Both the position numbers and the translations under genes were made by a program. Source: an uncultured Bacilli bacterium (lineage in GTDB: Bacteria; Bacillota_I; Bacilli_A; RF39; UBA660). Taken from it: 35,287 bases of DNA. The first letter of the stretch is position 1, and every line of letters begins with the position of its first letter. Below are positions 25,939-33,690 of the stretch, piece after piece. Under the pieces are notes generated by a model. The model did not search any database, was not told the DNA's origin, and saw nothing but the letters and a program-made list of their open reading frames with translations. The DNA lies in assembly GCA_947585065.1 (NCBI GenBank), contig CANPWX010000003.1, forward strand, positions 1 to 35,287. Direction: 5' to 3'.

Positions 25939-26825
25939 ATGGAAGAAAATATTATGGAAGCAAATGCTTTAGAAAGTGATACTTTTGAAACAAATATTCG
26001 GCCCCAAAGGTTAGAAGAATATGTCGGTCAAGAGGAAATAACAAGCAATTTAAAAGTTTTTATTGAAGCAAGCAAAATCAGAAACGAATCATTGGATCAT
26101 GTATTACTCTATGGCCCACCTGGTCTTGGAAAAACAACACTTGCCCATATTATTGCAAACGAATTAGGAGTAAATATCAAAACAGCAAGTGGTCCATCTT
26201 TAGAAAAAAGTGGTGACTTAGCGGCCGTTTTGTCGACATTAGAACCAGGAGACGTTTTGTTTATTGATGAAATTCATCGTATGCCAAAATTTATTGAAGA
26301 AATTTTATATCCTGCCATGGAAGACTTTGAATTAGATTTAGTATTAAATAGTGATGGAAAAAGCAGAAGCATTAAAATAGATTTGCCACCATTCACTCTC
26401 GTAGGCGCGACTACCAGAGCAGGAGATATTTCTAGTCCATTAAGAGATCGCTTTGGAATTGTATCAAAGCTTCAATATTACAGTGAAGAAGAACTTTTAA
26501 AAATTGTCAAAAGAACAAGTAAAGTATTAGAAATGCCAATCGATGAAGAAGCAGCCCGACTAATAGCTAAACGATGCCGTAAAACACCAAGAATAGCCAA
26601 TCGTTTATTTAAAAGAGTAAGAGATTTTGCTTTAGTAGGAGGATACTCCATAATTACCCTAGAACGATTGCAACAAGTATTGGTGAAGAAGTATCTACAA
26701 TAGAAGATGTGGTGGAACCTTTCCTTTTGCAAGAAGGATTTATAAAAAGAACTCCTCGCGGAAGAATTGCGGAAGAAAAAGCCTACGAGCATTTAAAAAT
26801 TGCTCATATGGGAACATTATTTTAG
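25939..26825 (+). pseudogene. ruvB: RuvB helicase with internal deletion and frameshift
   Basis: Up to 26664 the frame is a normal RuvB ATPase: IRPQRLEEYVGQEE, Walker A GPPGLGKTT near residue 59, Walker B FIDEIHRMPK, sensor GATTRAGD, Arg-finger PLRDRFG and TPRIANRLFKRVRDFA. Right after the ITLE motif the frame shifts and stops at 26703, giving 254 rather than about 335 residues. From about 26665 another frame continues with TIATSIGEEVSTIEDVVEPF and RTPRGRIAEEKAYEHL to a stop at 26823-26825, the genuine RuvB C-terminus. About 39 residues between the lid domain and winged helix are missing, apparently joined at a shared TAGAA. The product would lack the DNA-binding domain. It is either a real mutation or an assembly error. 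Confidence 0.85.
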
Positions 26826-26838
26826 AAAGAAGAGTAAA

Positions 26839-27399
26839 ATGAAAAATCGTTTAATTGTAATTGAAGGCCCTCAAGGGACAGGGAAAACAACATTAGCAAA
26901 TTATTTAAGAGAGGCGATTGCCAGTTCCAATTTATATCGACTATCAGGGCAAAAAGAAAAAAAACAAGAAGGCAAGCTATTGAGTCAAAAAATGTATGAA
27001 GCATTATTAAGTTATTTAAAAAACATGGAAAATATCCCAATGGATTTAATTTTTGATCGCAGCTTTTTTACAGAAGAAGTATATTCCCGATTAGGATATA
27101 AAGAATATTCTTTCACAGACGTTTATAATGAATTATTAAAAGAATTTTGCCAATTAAATTATGAAATTTATATCATAGTCCTTTATTTAAAAAAAGAAGA
27201 ATTATATGAACAAAGATTACAAAGAGAAATGCATCATAATTATCAAACTTTTAGTTTAGAAAATTCAGTGAATCAACAAAATATGTATTTACAACTAGCA
27301 AAAGAACTAAAAGAAAAGAATTTAAAAGTAATAACACTAGAAATGGATCAATTTGATACAGCCTACCAACAAATCAAAAAAATATTAAAAATAGAATAG
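26839..27399 (+). CDS. P-loop nucleoside/nucleotide kinase-like protein (thymidylate kinase-like fold)
   Basis: The 186 residues begin MKNRLIVIEGPQGTGKTTLA, a Walker A motif in the IEGPxGxGKTT form used by thymidylate kinases and deoxynucleoside kinases. LIFDRSFFTEEVYSRLGY resembles the DRS motif of deoxynucleoside kinases, and a lid-like region (RLQREMHHNYQTF) follows with an Arg pair. The protein is shorter than a typical Tmk (about 205-215) and lacks a clear DRY segment, so I do not call it tmk. The ATG at 26839 follows GAAAGAAGAG; an in-frame ATG at 26800 is inside the ruvB tail. It lies between ruvB and queA, where B. subtilis has no gene. Confidence 0.65.
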   Translation: MKNRLIVIEGPQGTGKTTLANYLREAIASSNLYRLSGQKEKKQEGKLLSQKMYEALLSYLKNMENIPMDLIFDRSFFTEEVYSRLGYKEYSFTDVYNELLKEFCQLNYEIYIIVLYLKKEELYEQRLQREMHHNYQTFSLENSVNQQNMYLQLAKELKEKNLKVITLEMDQFDTAYQQIKKILKIE

Positions 27400-27412
27400 A
27401 AAAGAGTAAATT

Positions 27413-28447
27413 ATGAGTACAGAAGATTTTAACTATGAATTACCAGAAGAATTAATTGCCCAATCACCTTTAAAAGATAGAAGTGCATCCAAGCTTTTAG
27501 TTTTAGAACGAGATACTGGAAAAATAAATCATAAACACTTTAAAGATATTTTGGACGAATTAGAAAAAGGGGATGTGTTAGTCATTAATGAAACGAAAGT
27601 AATACCAGCGAGATTAATAGGAATGAAACAGGATACTTCTGCAAAAATAGAACTTCTTTTATTAAAAGAATTAGGAAACGACGTTTGGGAGTGTCTCTCC
27701 AAACCATTTAAAAGATTACATATTGGTACAGAAATAAATTTTGGCAATATTTTAACAGCAAAAGTAATCGAAAAAAAAGAAGAAGGAATAGTAAACGTTC
27801 AATTTACCTATAAAGGGATTTTTTTAGAAATATTAAATCAATTAGGAGAAATGCCACTTCCTCCTTATATTCATACGAAATTACAAGAAAAAGATCGTTA
27901 TCAAACGGTTTATGCGAAAACTTTTGGAAGTGCAGCGGCTCCAACAGCAGGGCTTCATTTTACAAATGATTTATTAGAAAAATTAGAACAAAAAGGAATT
28001 GTGATTGTCAAAATTTTACTTCATGTGGGATTAGGAACTTTTCGACCAGTCGAAGTAAGTGATGTAACAAAACATAAAATGCACAAAGAGTATTATAAAG
28101 TAAGTGAAGAAGCCGCCCAAAAATTAAATCAAGCCAAAGAAGAAAAAAGAAATATTATTGCAGTAGGAACAACATCCACAAGAACATTAGAAACAGTAAT
28201 GCATAAATATCATAAATTCGTTGCCTGTGAAGGAGAAACAGATATTTTTATTTATCCAGGTTTTGAATTTCAAGCAATTGATGGCCTAATTACCAATTTT
28301 CATTTGCCAAAAAGTACTCTAGTCATGCTCGTAAGTGCATTTACATCCAAAGAAAAAATTATGCAGGCATATGAGGAAGCCATTCAAAGAAAATATCGAT
28401 TCTTTTCCTTTGGAGATGCAATGTTTATCAAACCAAAAAGGAGGTAA
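27413..28447 (+). CDS. queA: S-adenosylmethionine:tRNA ribosyltransferase-isomerase
   Basis: QueA transfers and rearranges the ribosyl group of SAM onto 7-aminomethyl-7-deazaguanine in tRNA, making epoxyqueuosine. The 344 residues match the family throughout: FNYELPEELIAQSPLKDRSA, VLVINETKVIPARLIG, MPLPPYIH, the strongly conserved YAKTFGSAAAPTAGLHFT, LHVGLGTFRPV and AVGTTSTRTLET. Length is typical. tgt begins two bases after its stop, the standard queA-tgt pair, so the organism modifies tRNA with queuosine. Confidence 0.97.
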   Translation: MSTEDFNYELPEELIAQSPLKDRSASKLLVLERDTGKINHKHFKDILDELEKGDVLVINETKVIPARLIGMKQDTSAKIELLLLKELGNDVWECLSKPFKRLHIGTEINFGNILTAKVIEKKEEGIVNVQFTYKGIFLEILNQLGEMPLPPYIHTKLQEKDRYQTVYAKTFGSAAAPTAGLHFTNDLLEKLEQKGIVIVKILLHVGLGTFRPVEVSDVTKHKMHKEYYKVSEEAAQKLNQAKEEKRNIIAVGTTSTRTLETVMHKYHKFVACEGETDIFIYPGFEFQAIDGLITNFHLPKSTLVMLVSAFTSKEKIMQAYEEAIQRKYRFFSFGDAMFIKPKRR

Positions 28448-28449
28448 AG

Positions 28450-29568
28450 ATGTTAGAATTTCAAGTTCAAAAAAAAGAACAATTTACAAATGCAAGATTA
28501 GGAGTCATCACTTATCAAGGAAAAACTTATAAGACACCGATGTTCATGCCAGTCGGAACACAAGGAACAGTAAAAACATTAAGTCCCGAAGAAGTAAAAG
28601 AAACAAAAGCGGGAATCATACTTGCTAATACGTATCATTTATGGTTAAGACCAGGTGCCGATGTGATCCGCGCGGCAAAAGGACTTCATGAGTTTATGAA
28701 CTATGATGGCCCCATACTTACGGATTCCGGAGGATTTCAAGTATTCTCGTTAGCCAAACCAAAAGACATTAGTGAAGAAGGAGTAACATTCAAAAATCAG
28801 TACAATGGCGACAAATTATTACTGACTCCTGAAACATCAATAAAAATTCAAGAAGATTTAGGAAGTGACATTGTGATGAGCTTTGATGAATGTCCTCCAG
28901 CCAGTGCTTCAAAAGAATATTTGCAAAAAAGTGTCGAACGAACACTTCGATGGGCCAAAAGAGGAAAAGATGTATTCAAAGGAAACAATCAATTATTATT
29001 TGGCATTGTTCAAGGAGGCCCTTACGAAGACATTCGTAAATTTAGTGCATTAGAAACAGTAAAAATCGGCTTTGATGGATATAGTATTGGTGGAGTCGCA
29101 AACGATCATGAAAGTAAAGAAGAAATGTATCAAGCATTTGAATATTCCTGTAAATACCTTCCAGAAGATAAAATAAGATATGCCATGGGAATAGGCGAAC
29201 CAATAGATATTATAGAAGGAGTAATAAGGGGAGTAGATATTTTTGACTGTGTTTCTCCTACAAGACTAGCAAGACACGGGCATGCCCTAACCCTAGATGG
29301 AAAAATAAATTTAAAAAATGCAAAATACAAAATGGACTTTACAAAAATTGAAGAAGAATGCGATTGCTATGCCTGTAAACACTATACAAAAGCCTACATA
29401 AAACATTTACTAAATGCCGAGGAAACTTTTGGATCAAGACTTTTATCCATTCATAATATTCGTTTTTTAATACGACTTACCGAAGCAATTCAAGAAGCAA
29501 TTGAAAAAGATCAACTACTGGAATGGAAAGAAGAATTTCAAAAAAGATACTACGGAGGGAAAAAATGA
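28450..29568 (+). CDS. tgt: tRNA-guanine transglycosylase
   Basis: Tgt exchanges G34 of GUN-anticodon tRNAs for preQ1. The 372-residue TIM barrel has TPMFMPVGTQGTVKTL, ILTDSGGFQVFSL with the substrate-binding Asp, LFGIVQGG, the catalytic-Asp region GVDIFDCVSPTRLARHG, and the zinc site CDCYACKHYTKAYIKHLL with downstream His (SIHNIRF). Two spots differ from common bacterial forms: YHLWLRPG in place of YHLMLRPG, and GGVANDHESKEEMY where GGxxVGE is usual. The 3' end overlaps the next gene by ATGA. Confidence 0.96.
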   Translation: MLEFQVQKKEQFTNARLGVITYQGKTYKTPMFMPVGTQGTVKTLSPEEVKETKAGIILANTYHLWLRPGADVIRAAKGLHEFMNYDGPILTDSGGFQVFSLAKPKDISEEGVTFKNQYNGDKLLLTPETSIKIQEDLGSDIVMSFDECPPASASKEYLQKSVERTLRWAKRGKDVFKGNNQLLFGIVQGGPYEDIRKFSALETVKIGFDGYSIGGVANDHESKEEMYQAFEYSCKYLPEDKIRYAMGIGEPIDIIEGVIRGVDIFDCVSPTRLARHGHALTLDGKINLKNAKYKMDFTKIEEECDCYACKHYTKAYIKHLLNAEETFGSRLLSIHNIRFLIRLTEAIQEAIEKDQLLEWKEEFQKRYYGGKK

Positions 29569-29870
29569 ATCGAAAATGTGTGATACTAACAATACTAATT
29601 ACACTCAGTGCCGTAGGAGGATACACTTTCTATAAAATAGCAAAAAGACATAATGAACGAATTGTTACTGTTACAGAAAAACGAATTTTAGAACAAGCAG
29701 AAGAATGTGTTTGGGAAGACAATTGCAAAGAAAATAGAATTACTTTAAAAGAACTAATGGAAAAAGGATATTTAGGAAAAGAAGTAAATCCAATAACAAA
29801 GATGTACTACGATGAAAATTCCTATATTGAAAAAACAGAAAACACCTATACGTTTCATGAAAAAAAATAG
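29565..29870 (+). CDS. Small membrane-anchored protein, unknown
   Basis: This 101-residue protein has a short basic start (MNRKC), one hydrophobic helix (about 5-22) and a predicted extracytoplasmic part with two Cys (EECVWEDNC). The C-terminal ITLKELMEKGYLGKEVNP followed by TKMYYDENSYIE resembles the tail found in some Firmicute pilin-like proteins (ITLKEL..KGYL..VxNPxT), but the prepilin Gly/Glu+5 signal is absent. It starts inside the tgt stop (ATGA) after GGAGGG. B. subtilis has yajC (yrbF) at this place; this protein does not look like YajC. The ATG at 29565 is preferred over 29523, which is deep in tgt. Confidence 0.65.
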   Translation: MNRKCVILTILITLSAVGGYTFYKIAKRHNERIVTVTEKRILEQAEECVWEDNCKENRITLKELMEKGYLGKEVNPITKMYYDENSYIEKTENTYTFHEKK

Positions 29871-29890
29871 GCGATTACTCGCTTATTTTT
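29863..29890. terminator. Bidirectional terminator between convergent genes
   Basis: AAAAATAGGCG (29863-29873) pairs with CGCTTATTTTT (29880-29890) with one G-U, around the loop ATTACT. It contains the stop of the + strand gene (29868-29870) and of the - strand gene (29883-29885). Confidence 0.85.
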
Positions 29891-30245
29891 GTTTGCCATT
29901 AATACCGACCATAGATCCAAAAGTACTGGATAGAATAAGAACAAGATAATATAAAAGACGTTCAAAAGAAAATCCAGTTCGATAAAAAAGTAAATTAATA
30001 ACAATCAGTAAAAAAATTAAACAAGTGCCAATTTTGATTCCTTCTAAATATCCTTTTTTTTCTGCTTTTTTCCCCCAATAAAAACCAATGAAAAACAAGA
30101 CAAGAATCATTCCAAGAAATATCCAAAGATCCATACCCTTTGTATAGAAAATTTGAAAATAATTTAGTACAGCAAGAAGAAAAGAAAAAAGAAGTAAAAT
30201 TCCTAAAAAAATTCCAATCGTTTTTCCATACTTTTCCAATTTCAT
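29883..30245 (-). CDS. TIGR04086-type (YrzE-like) membrane protein
   Basis: The 120-residue - strand protein has four hydrophobic helices, with GFYWGKKAEKKGYLEGIKIG between the second and third. That Gly/Lys-rich loop (GxxxGKKAxKKGxLxG) is typical of the TIGR04086/DUF3792 family, represented by B. subtilis YrzE. Function is unknown for the family. I start at ATG 30245 with AGGTG six bases upstream; the GTG at 30254 overlaps that site. In B. subtilis yrzE lies just after tgt-yajC and before yrbG; the neighbourhood matches but this copy is inverted. Confidence 0.75.
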   Translation of the reverse strand: MKLEKYGKTIGIFLGILLLFSFLLAVLNYFQIFYTKGMDLWIFLGMILVLFFIGFYWGKKAEKKGYLEGIKIGTCLIFLLIVINLLFYRTGFSFERLLYYLVLILSSTFGSMVGINGKQK

Positions 30246-30317
30246 TCCAATCACCTAATAAAATATATGAATGATTAAAAAATATAGAAGCAAACCATAA
30301 TAAAGATAGGTGATAGC

Positions 30318-30965
30318 ATGGAAGAATTATTAAATGTTTTATTAAGAACTACTTTCTTTTACTTTTTTATCGTTCTTTTGTATCGCTTAATGGGAAAAAG
30401 AGAAATAGGTCAACTAGGAATCATTGATTTAATTGTCTCAATTTTAATTGCCGAATTAGTAGCAATATCAATTGAAGAACCAGATAAATCTCTTTGGCTT
30501 ACTATCCTTCCATTAAGTTTATTAGGACTTTTAGAAATTGTTCTTGCCTATATTAGTATTAAATCAAGAACATTTAGAAAAATCTTTGATGGAAAACCAT
30601 CTCTCATTATTTGCAATGGAAAAGTAAACTACCGCGAAATGGTAAAACAAAGATATAGTATGGATGATTTACTATTAAGTTTAAGACAAAAAGAAATTAA
30701 AGATTTAAGAGAAATAGAGTACGCATTCCTAGAACCAAATGGCAAACTTTCTATTTTTAAATACAATTTTTTCTCTTTTCACTCCGCTTATCCAATGCCA
30801 TTAATTTTAGATGGAGAAATCAATAAGAAAACACTCGAATATCTTCATAAAGATCGAGCTTGGTTAGAAAAAGAAATTCAGCAAAAAGAATTAGAAATAA
30901 AAGATATTTTTTATGCTTTCTATAAAGGAAATAAAATTTATTTAATGAAAAAAAGTGAAAAATAG
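30318..30965 (+). CDS. YetF/DUF421 family membrane protein (YrbG-like)
   Basis: The 215 residues start with three membrane helices carrying YRLMGKREIGQLGIIDLIVS and ILIAELVAISIE, the DUF421 signature. A cytoplasmic alpha/beta domain follows with FDGKPSLIICNGKVNYREM, RYSMDDLLLSLRQKEI and EIEYAFLEPNGKLSIF, also diagnostic. Members are widespread in Firmicutes; B. subtilis YrbG lies near ruvAB-queA-tgt in the same order, and YetF relatives have been linked to spore-envelope stress, but the biochemical role is open. The 72-base gap upstream (30246-30317) holds the divergent starts; CATAAT at 30296-30301 could be its -10. Confidence 0.88.
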   Translation: MEELLNVLLRTTFFYFFIVLLYRLMGKREIGQLGIIDLIVSILIAELVAISIEEPDKSLWLTILPLSLLGLLEIVLAYISIKSRTFRKIFDGKPSLIICNGKVNYREMVKQRYSMDDLLLSLRQKEIKDLREIEYAFLEPNGKLSIFKYNFFSFHSAYPMPLILDGEINKKTLEYLHKDRAWLEKEIQQKELEIKDIFYAFYKGNKIYLMKKSEK

Positions 30966-31003
30966 AAAAATCCCTTTTTTCGACATGATTTTCACTTTTC
31001 TTT

Positions 31004-31012
31004 TGCTATAAT
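31004..31012 (+). promoter_or_regulatory. Extended -10 promoter for SPOR protein-radC-mreCD
   Basis: TGCTATAAT, a perfect extended -10, lies 18 bases before the ATG at 31031. TCGACA at 30980-30985 is 21 bases upstream, too far for a normal -35. The ribosome site is TTGGTGATG. Confidence 0.6.
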
Positions 31013-31030
31013 GCAGTTGGTGATGTTTAA

Positions 31031-31456
31031 ATGAAGCAAAAATTTTTAGCCTGTTTATTAGCAATTGTTGTAGGTTTTATTTTATCGATTCCCATTTTTA
31101 TTTTTAAACCAGTAAAAAATAATGAAGAATTATCTTTTCAAGTATTACAAGTAGGAGTCTATTCCAATTTAGAAAATGCTAGCATCGAAAAAAATAAATT
31201 TGAAGATGCCATTATTTATGAAGATAATGGTTTCTATCGTGTCTTAGTAGGTGCTTCTACTTCAAAAGAAAATATGGAAAAAATAAAAAAAGTTTTAGAA
31301 GAACAAAATATATCTTACTATCAAAAAGAATTAAAAATAGTGACAGAAAACAAAAATGTCATTTCCAATTATAATCTTTTATTAGAAAAAGCAGAAGAAA
31401 AAGAAACGATTTTATTATTAAATCAAAAAATATTAGAAAATATGGTGAACTTATGA
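31031..31456 (+). CDS. Membrane-anchored SPOR-like domain protein (SpoIIB position)
   Basis: The 141-residue protein has an N-terminal membrane helix (about 5-26, with PIFIFKP) and an extracytoplasmic domain. Residues about 36-100, from FQVLQVGVYSNLENA through GFYRVLVGASTSKENMEKI, match the SPOR pattern (V Q.G.F....A......L...G.yRV.vG.....A...), which binds denuded peptidoglycan glycans. In B. subtilis the SPOR protein SpoIIB occupies the same place upstream of maf-radC-mreBCD, so this may be a reduced counterpart; comC and maf are absent. It overlaps radC by ATGA. Confidence 0.72.
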   Translation: MKQKFLACLLAIVVGFILSIPIFIFKPVKNNEELSFQVLQVGVYSNLENASIEKNKFEDAIIYEDNGFYRVLVGASTSKENMEKIKKVLEEQNISYYQKELKIVTENKNVISNYNLLLEKAEEKETILLLNQKILENMVNL

Positions 31457-32127
31457 GAATAAAAGATTTACCAGAAGAAGAAAAACCAAGAGAAAAAGCT
31501 CAAAAAATAGGAATTGAAAATTTATCAAATGTCGAATTGCTTTCAATTTTATTACGAACGGGAACAAAAAATAGTTCTGTAAAAGAATTAAGTATAGAAA
31601 TATTAAACGAAATAAAAGACATTCATAAATTAACAAATATGCGTATTCCTGCCTTAACCAAAATAAAAGGAATAGGAAAGACAAAAGCAATCACTTTATT
31701 ATCTGCAGTAGAATTAGGAAAAAGAGTTCTATCAGAAAACAAAAACTCTTCTTTAAAAATAAAAAATACAAAAGATATCTATAATGCCTACCAAGGAATG
31801 TTTCAAAAAGAAACCCAAGAAAAATTTTATGTTTTGTTTTTAAATCCAAAAAATGAAGTCATTAACGAAAAACTGATATTTATAGGAACTGCTAATCAAA
31901 CTCTCATTCATCCTCGTGATATTTATAAAGAAGCAATATTAAATAATGCAACAAAAATTATTTGTATTCACAATCATCCAAGTGGAGATGTAACTCCAAG
32001 TAAAGAAGACGTGAGAGCAACACTGCGAATGAAAGATGTTGGAAATCTTGTAGGAATACCCTTATTAGATCATGTAATTTTAGGATCAAACTCTTATTAC
32101 AGCTTTTTAGAAGGAGGCTATTTATGA
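31453..32127 (+). CDS. radC: RadC family protein (JAB/MPN domain)
   Basis: RadC proteins combine an N-terminal helix-hairpin-helix region (LSNVELLSILLRTGTKN, LTKIKGIGKTKAI) with a C-terminal JAB1/MPN metalloprotease-like fold. The zinc site is seen in IHNHPSGDVTPSKED (H173, H175 and the Asp nearby), with the upstream Glu in NEVINEKL. The 224 residues are full length. A direct DNA-repair role has been questioned in other species, and the biochemical function remains unclear. Position before mreC mirrors the radC-mreB-mreC-mreD arrangement, but mreB is missing here. Both ends overlap neighbours by ATGA. Confidence 0.94.
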   Translation: MRIKDLPEEEKPREKAQKIGIENLSNVELLSILLRTGTKNSSVKELSIEILNEIKDIHKLTNMRIPALTKIKGIGKTKAITLLSAVELGKRVLSENKNSSLKIKNTKDIYNAYQGMFQKETQEKFYVLFLNPKNEVINEKLIFIGTANQTLIHPRDIYKEAILNNATKIICIHNHPSGDVTPSKEDVRATLRMKDVGNLVGIPLLDHVILGSNSYYSFLEGGYL

Positions 32128-32783
32128 AAAAAACAACTCTCTTTTTCTTTCTCTTTTTTTTCCTACTATTTGTAGAAGTAATGCTAGACTATACCTATTC
32201 TATTTTTTTTCGTACAGATAATAATTTAAAAGAAAATAGAGTATCCCTTTCGGAATATGAAACATTAAAAAAAGAGTACGAAGAGTTAACTCAAAACCTA
32301 GAATTTTTAAATACAGTGAAAGAAGAAAATCAAATTAGTAAAGTCTTCCTTCATGATCCCTATCTGTTTATGGATCAAATAACAATTTTAAAAGGAAAAG
32401 AAGAGGGCGTATCCATTGGAGACTACGTTTACAATGAAAAAGGATTGATTGGAAAAATTATCGAAGTAAAAAACCACTCAAGTATTGTAGAATTAGTAAC
32501 TAATAGCCATACAGTATTACCAGTTACGATTAATGAATCCTTTGGAATATTAAAAAAAGAAGGGGAAAATTTAGTCGTAAAAAATATTACGAGTAAAGAA
32601 CCAATCGCGGTAGGAAGTATTGTTAAAACCTCTCCCTATTCGCAGATATTAGGAAATATTCCAGTCGCAACGGTGGAAAGTGTCAAACAAGGTCCCATCG
32701 AAACAACTTTAATTGTGAAACCCATCATTCAAATAGAATCTCTAAATTACTGTGTAATTGGAAAGGAGAAAAAAAATGAATAA
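32124..32783 (+). CDS. mreC: Rod shape-determining protein MreC
   Basis: MreC links the elongasome to cell-wall synthases. The 219 residues have one N-terminal membrane helix (about 5-25), a coiled coil (about 40-70, SLSEYETLKKEYEELTQNLE) and the beta-rich periplasmic-type domain: ILKGKEEGVSIGDYVYNEKG, LIGKIIEVKNHSSIVELVT and SPYSQILGNIPVATVESV, all typical. It is shorter than B. subtilis MreC (about 290). The start overlaps the radC stop and mreD overlaps its 3' end by eight bases. Confidence 0.9.
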   Translation: MKKTTLFFFLFFFLLFVEVMLDYTYSIFFRTDNNLKENRVSLSEYETLKKEYEELTQNLEFLNTVKEENQISKVFLHDPYLFMDQITILKGKEEGVSIGDYVYNEKGLIGKIIEVKNHSSIVELVTNSHTVLPVTINESFGILKKEGENLVVKNITSKEPIAVGSIVKTSPYSQILGNIPVATVESVKQGPIETTLIVKPIIQIESLNYCVIGKEKKNE

Positions 32784-33135
32784 ATATTTTCCTCTCTATT
32801 TTTTCTTTTCCTTCTTTCCTTTTTCACATAAAATATTTTTTCCATGTATTCTTTTTTTAGGCTTGTACTTTGATAAAGTTCTCTATAATTTTCCTTTTTT
32901 GCATACAATCCTATTTACTCTTTTTTATGGAATAGTAAGAATATTTCCACCACCAAGAAATAGAAAAAAAGCTTATTTAGAAACCACAATTTTTCTTTCC
33001 ATTTATTTTTTCGTTTTGTATTTATATACCCAAAATTTTTCTTTCTCTTTTTTTATCATTCAAATTCTTTGGAATGGATTAATGATTAGTCTTCTTTTTA
33101 AAAAAGGTCGAATTTATGTCAAGAAAAGAAAATAA
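32776..33135 (+). CDS. mreD: MreD-like membrane protein
   Basis: The 119-residue protein is very hydrophobic, with three to four predicted membrane helices rich in Phe (NKYFPLYFFFSFFPF, LETTIFLSIYFFVLYLYT) and a basic end (GRIYVKKRK). Sequence similarity to MreD is weak by eye; the call rests on topology and on its place directly after mreC with an eight-base overlap. MreD is usually about 160-170 residues, so this copy is short. The ATG at 32776 follows GGAAAGGAG; an in-frame start at 32758 would cover that site. Confidence 0.65.
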   Translation: MNKYFPLYFFFSFFPFSHKIFFPCILFLGLYFDKVLYNFPFLHTILFTLFYGIVRIFPPPRNRKKAYLETTIFLSIYFFVLYLYTQNFSFSFFIIQILWNGLMISLLFKKGRIYVKKRK

Positions 33136-33137
33136 TC

Positions 33138-33167
33138 TTGAAACAAAAAAGAAAAATATGTTATCTT
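33138..33167 (+). promoter_or_regulatory. Promoter for dut
   Basis: TTGAAA (33138-33143) and TATCTT (33162-33167) with TGT just upstream are separated by 18 bases. The dut ATG is 18 bases further on, with GAGGAGG as ribosome site. Confidence 0.6.
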
Positions 33168-33185
33168 AAATAGAGGAGGATAGTA

Positions 33186-33644
33186 ATGAAAAAAAGAGGA
33201 ATAGAAATTGTCAAAGGTTATGAAAAAAAAGACATTCATTTACCAATTAGAAAAACAAAATTTTCAGCTGGATATGATGTAGAAGCTGCAGAAGACAAAA
33301 TCATACCTATTTTTACACCTGGGATGAAACCGGTTCTAGTATCAACCGGATTAAAAGCATATTGTCAAGATGACGAATATATCATGCTCGTAAATCGAAG
33401 TTCTGGTCCCAAAAAAGGCCTCATTCTTGCGAACGGGATAGGCATCGTAGATCATGATTATTATGGAAATGAAACCAATGATGGCGAAATATTTTTTCAA
33501 TTTATCAATTGTTCGAATGAAGAAATTCAAATTCATAAAGGAGATGTGATCGGACAAATGATTTTTCAAAAATATTTAATGATTGATAATGATAAACCTT
33601 CCGATACCATTCGTCAAGGTGGCTTTGGCTCAACAGATAAGTAG
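33186..33644 (+). CDS. dut: dUTP diphosphatase (trimeric dUTPase)
   Basis: Dut hydrolyses dUTP to dUMP, keeping uracil out of DNA and feeding thymidylate synthesis (ThyX is encoded at 7171). The 152 residues carry the five trimeric-dUTPase motifs: I AGYDVEAAED, II VNRSSGPKKG, III NGIGIVDHDYYG, IV KGDVIGQMIFQKY and V RQGGFGST. Motif III has DHDYYGNE, as in the Firmicute/phage subgroup, where many enzymes have DxDYxGE. The gene has its own promoter and terminator between mreD and the spoIVFA-like gene, a spot held by minCD in B. subtilis, so it looks like an independent insertion. Confidence 0.93.
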   Translation: MKKRGIEIVKGYEKKDIHLPIRKTKFSAGYDVEAAEDKIIPIFTPGMKPVLVSTGLKAYCQDDEYIMLVNRSSGPKKGLILANGIGIVDHDYYGNETNDGEIFFQFINCSNEEIQIHKGDVIGQMIFQKYLMIDNDKPSDTIRQGGFGSTDK

Positions 33645-33665
33645 GAATAAAAAACCTACTTTTTT
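33639..33665 (+). terminator. Intrinsic terminator overlapping dut stop
   Basis: AAGTAGG (33639-33645) pairs with CCTACTT (33655-33661) across a nine-base A-rich loop, then a T-run to 33665. The dut TAG stop (33642-33644) is inside the first arm. Confidence 0.8.
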
Positions 33666-33690
33666 CATAGACTGAAATGGGTGATAATAA

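Noticed and set aside
30950..30985. Possible terminator after the YetF-like gene (A-run paired with CTTTTTT)
   Set aside because: The stem would be almost all A-T with an 18-base loop, so not supportable.
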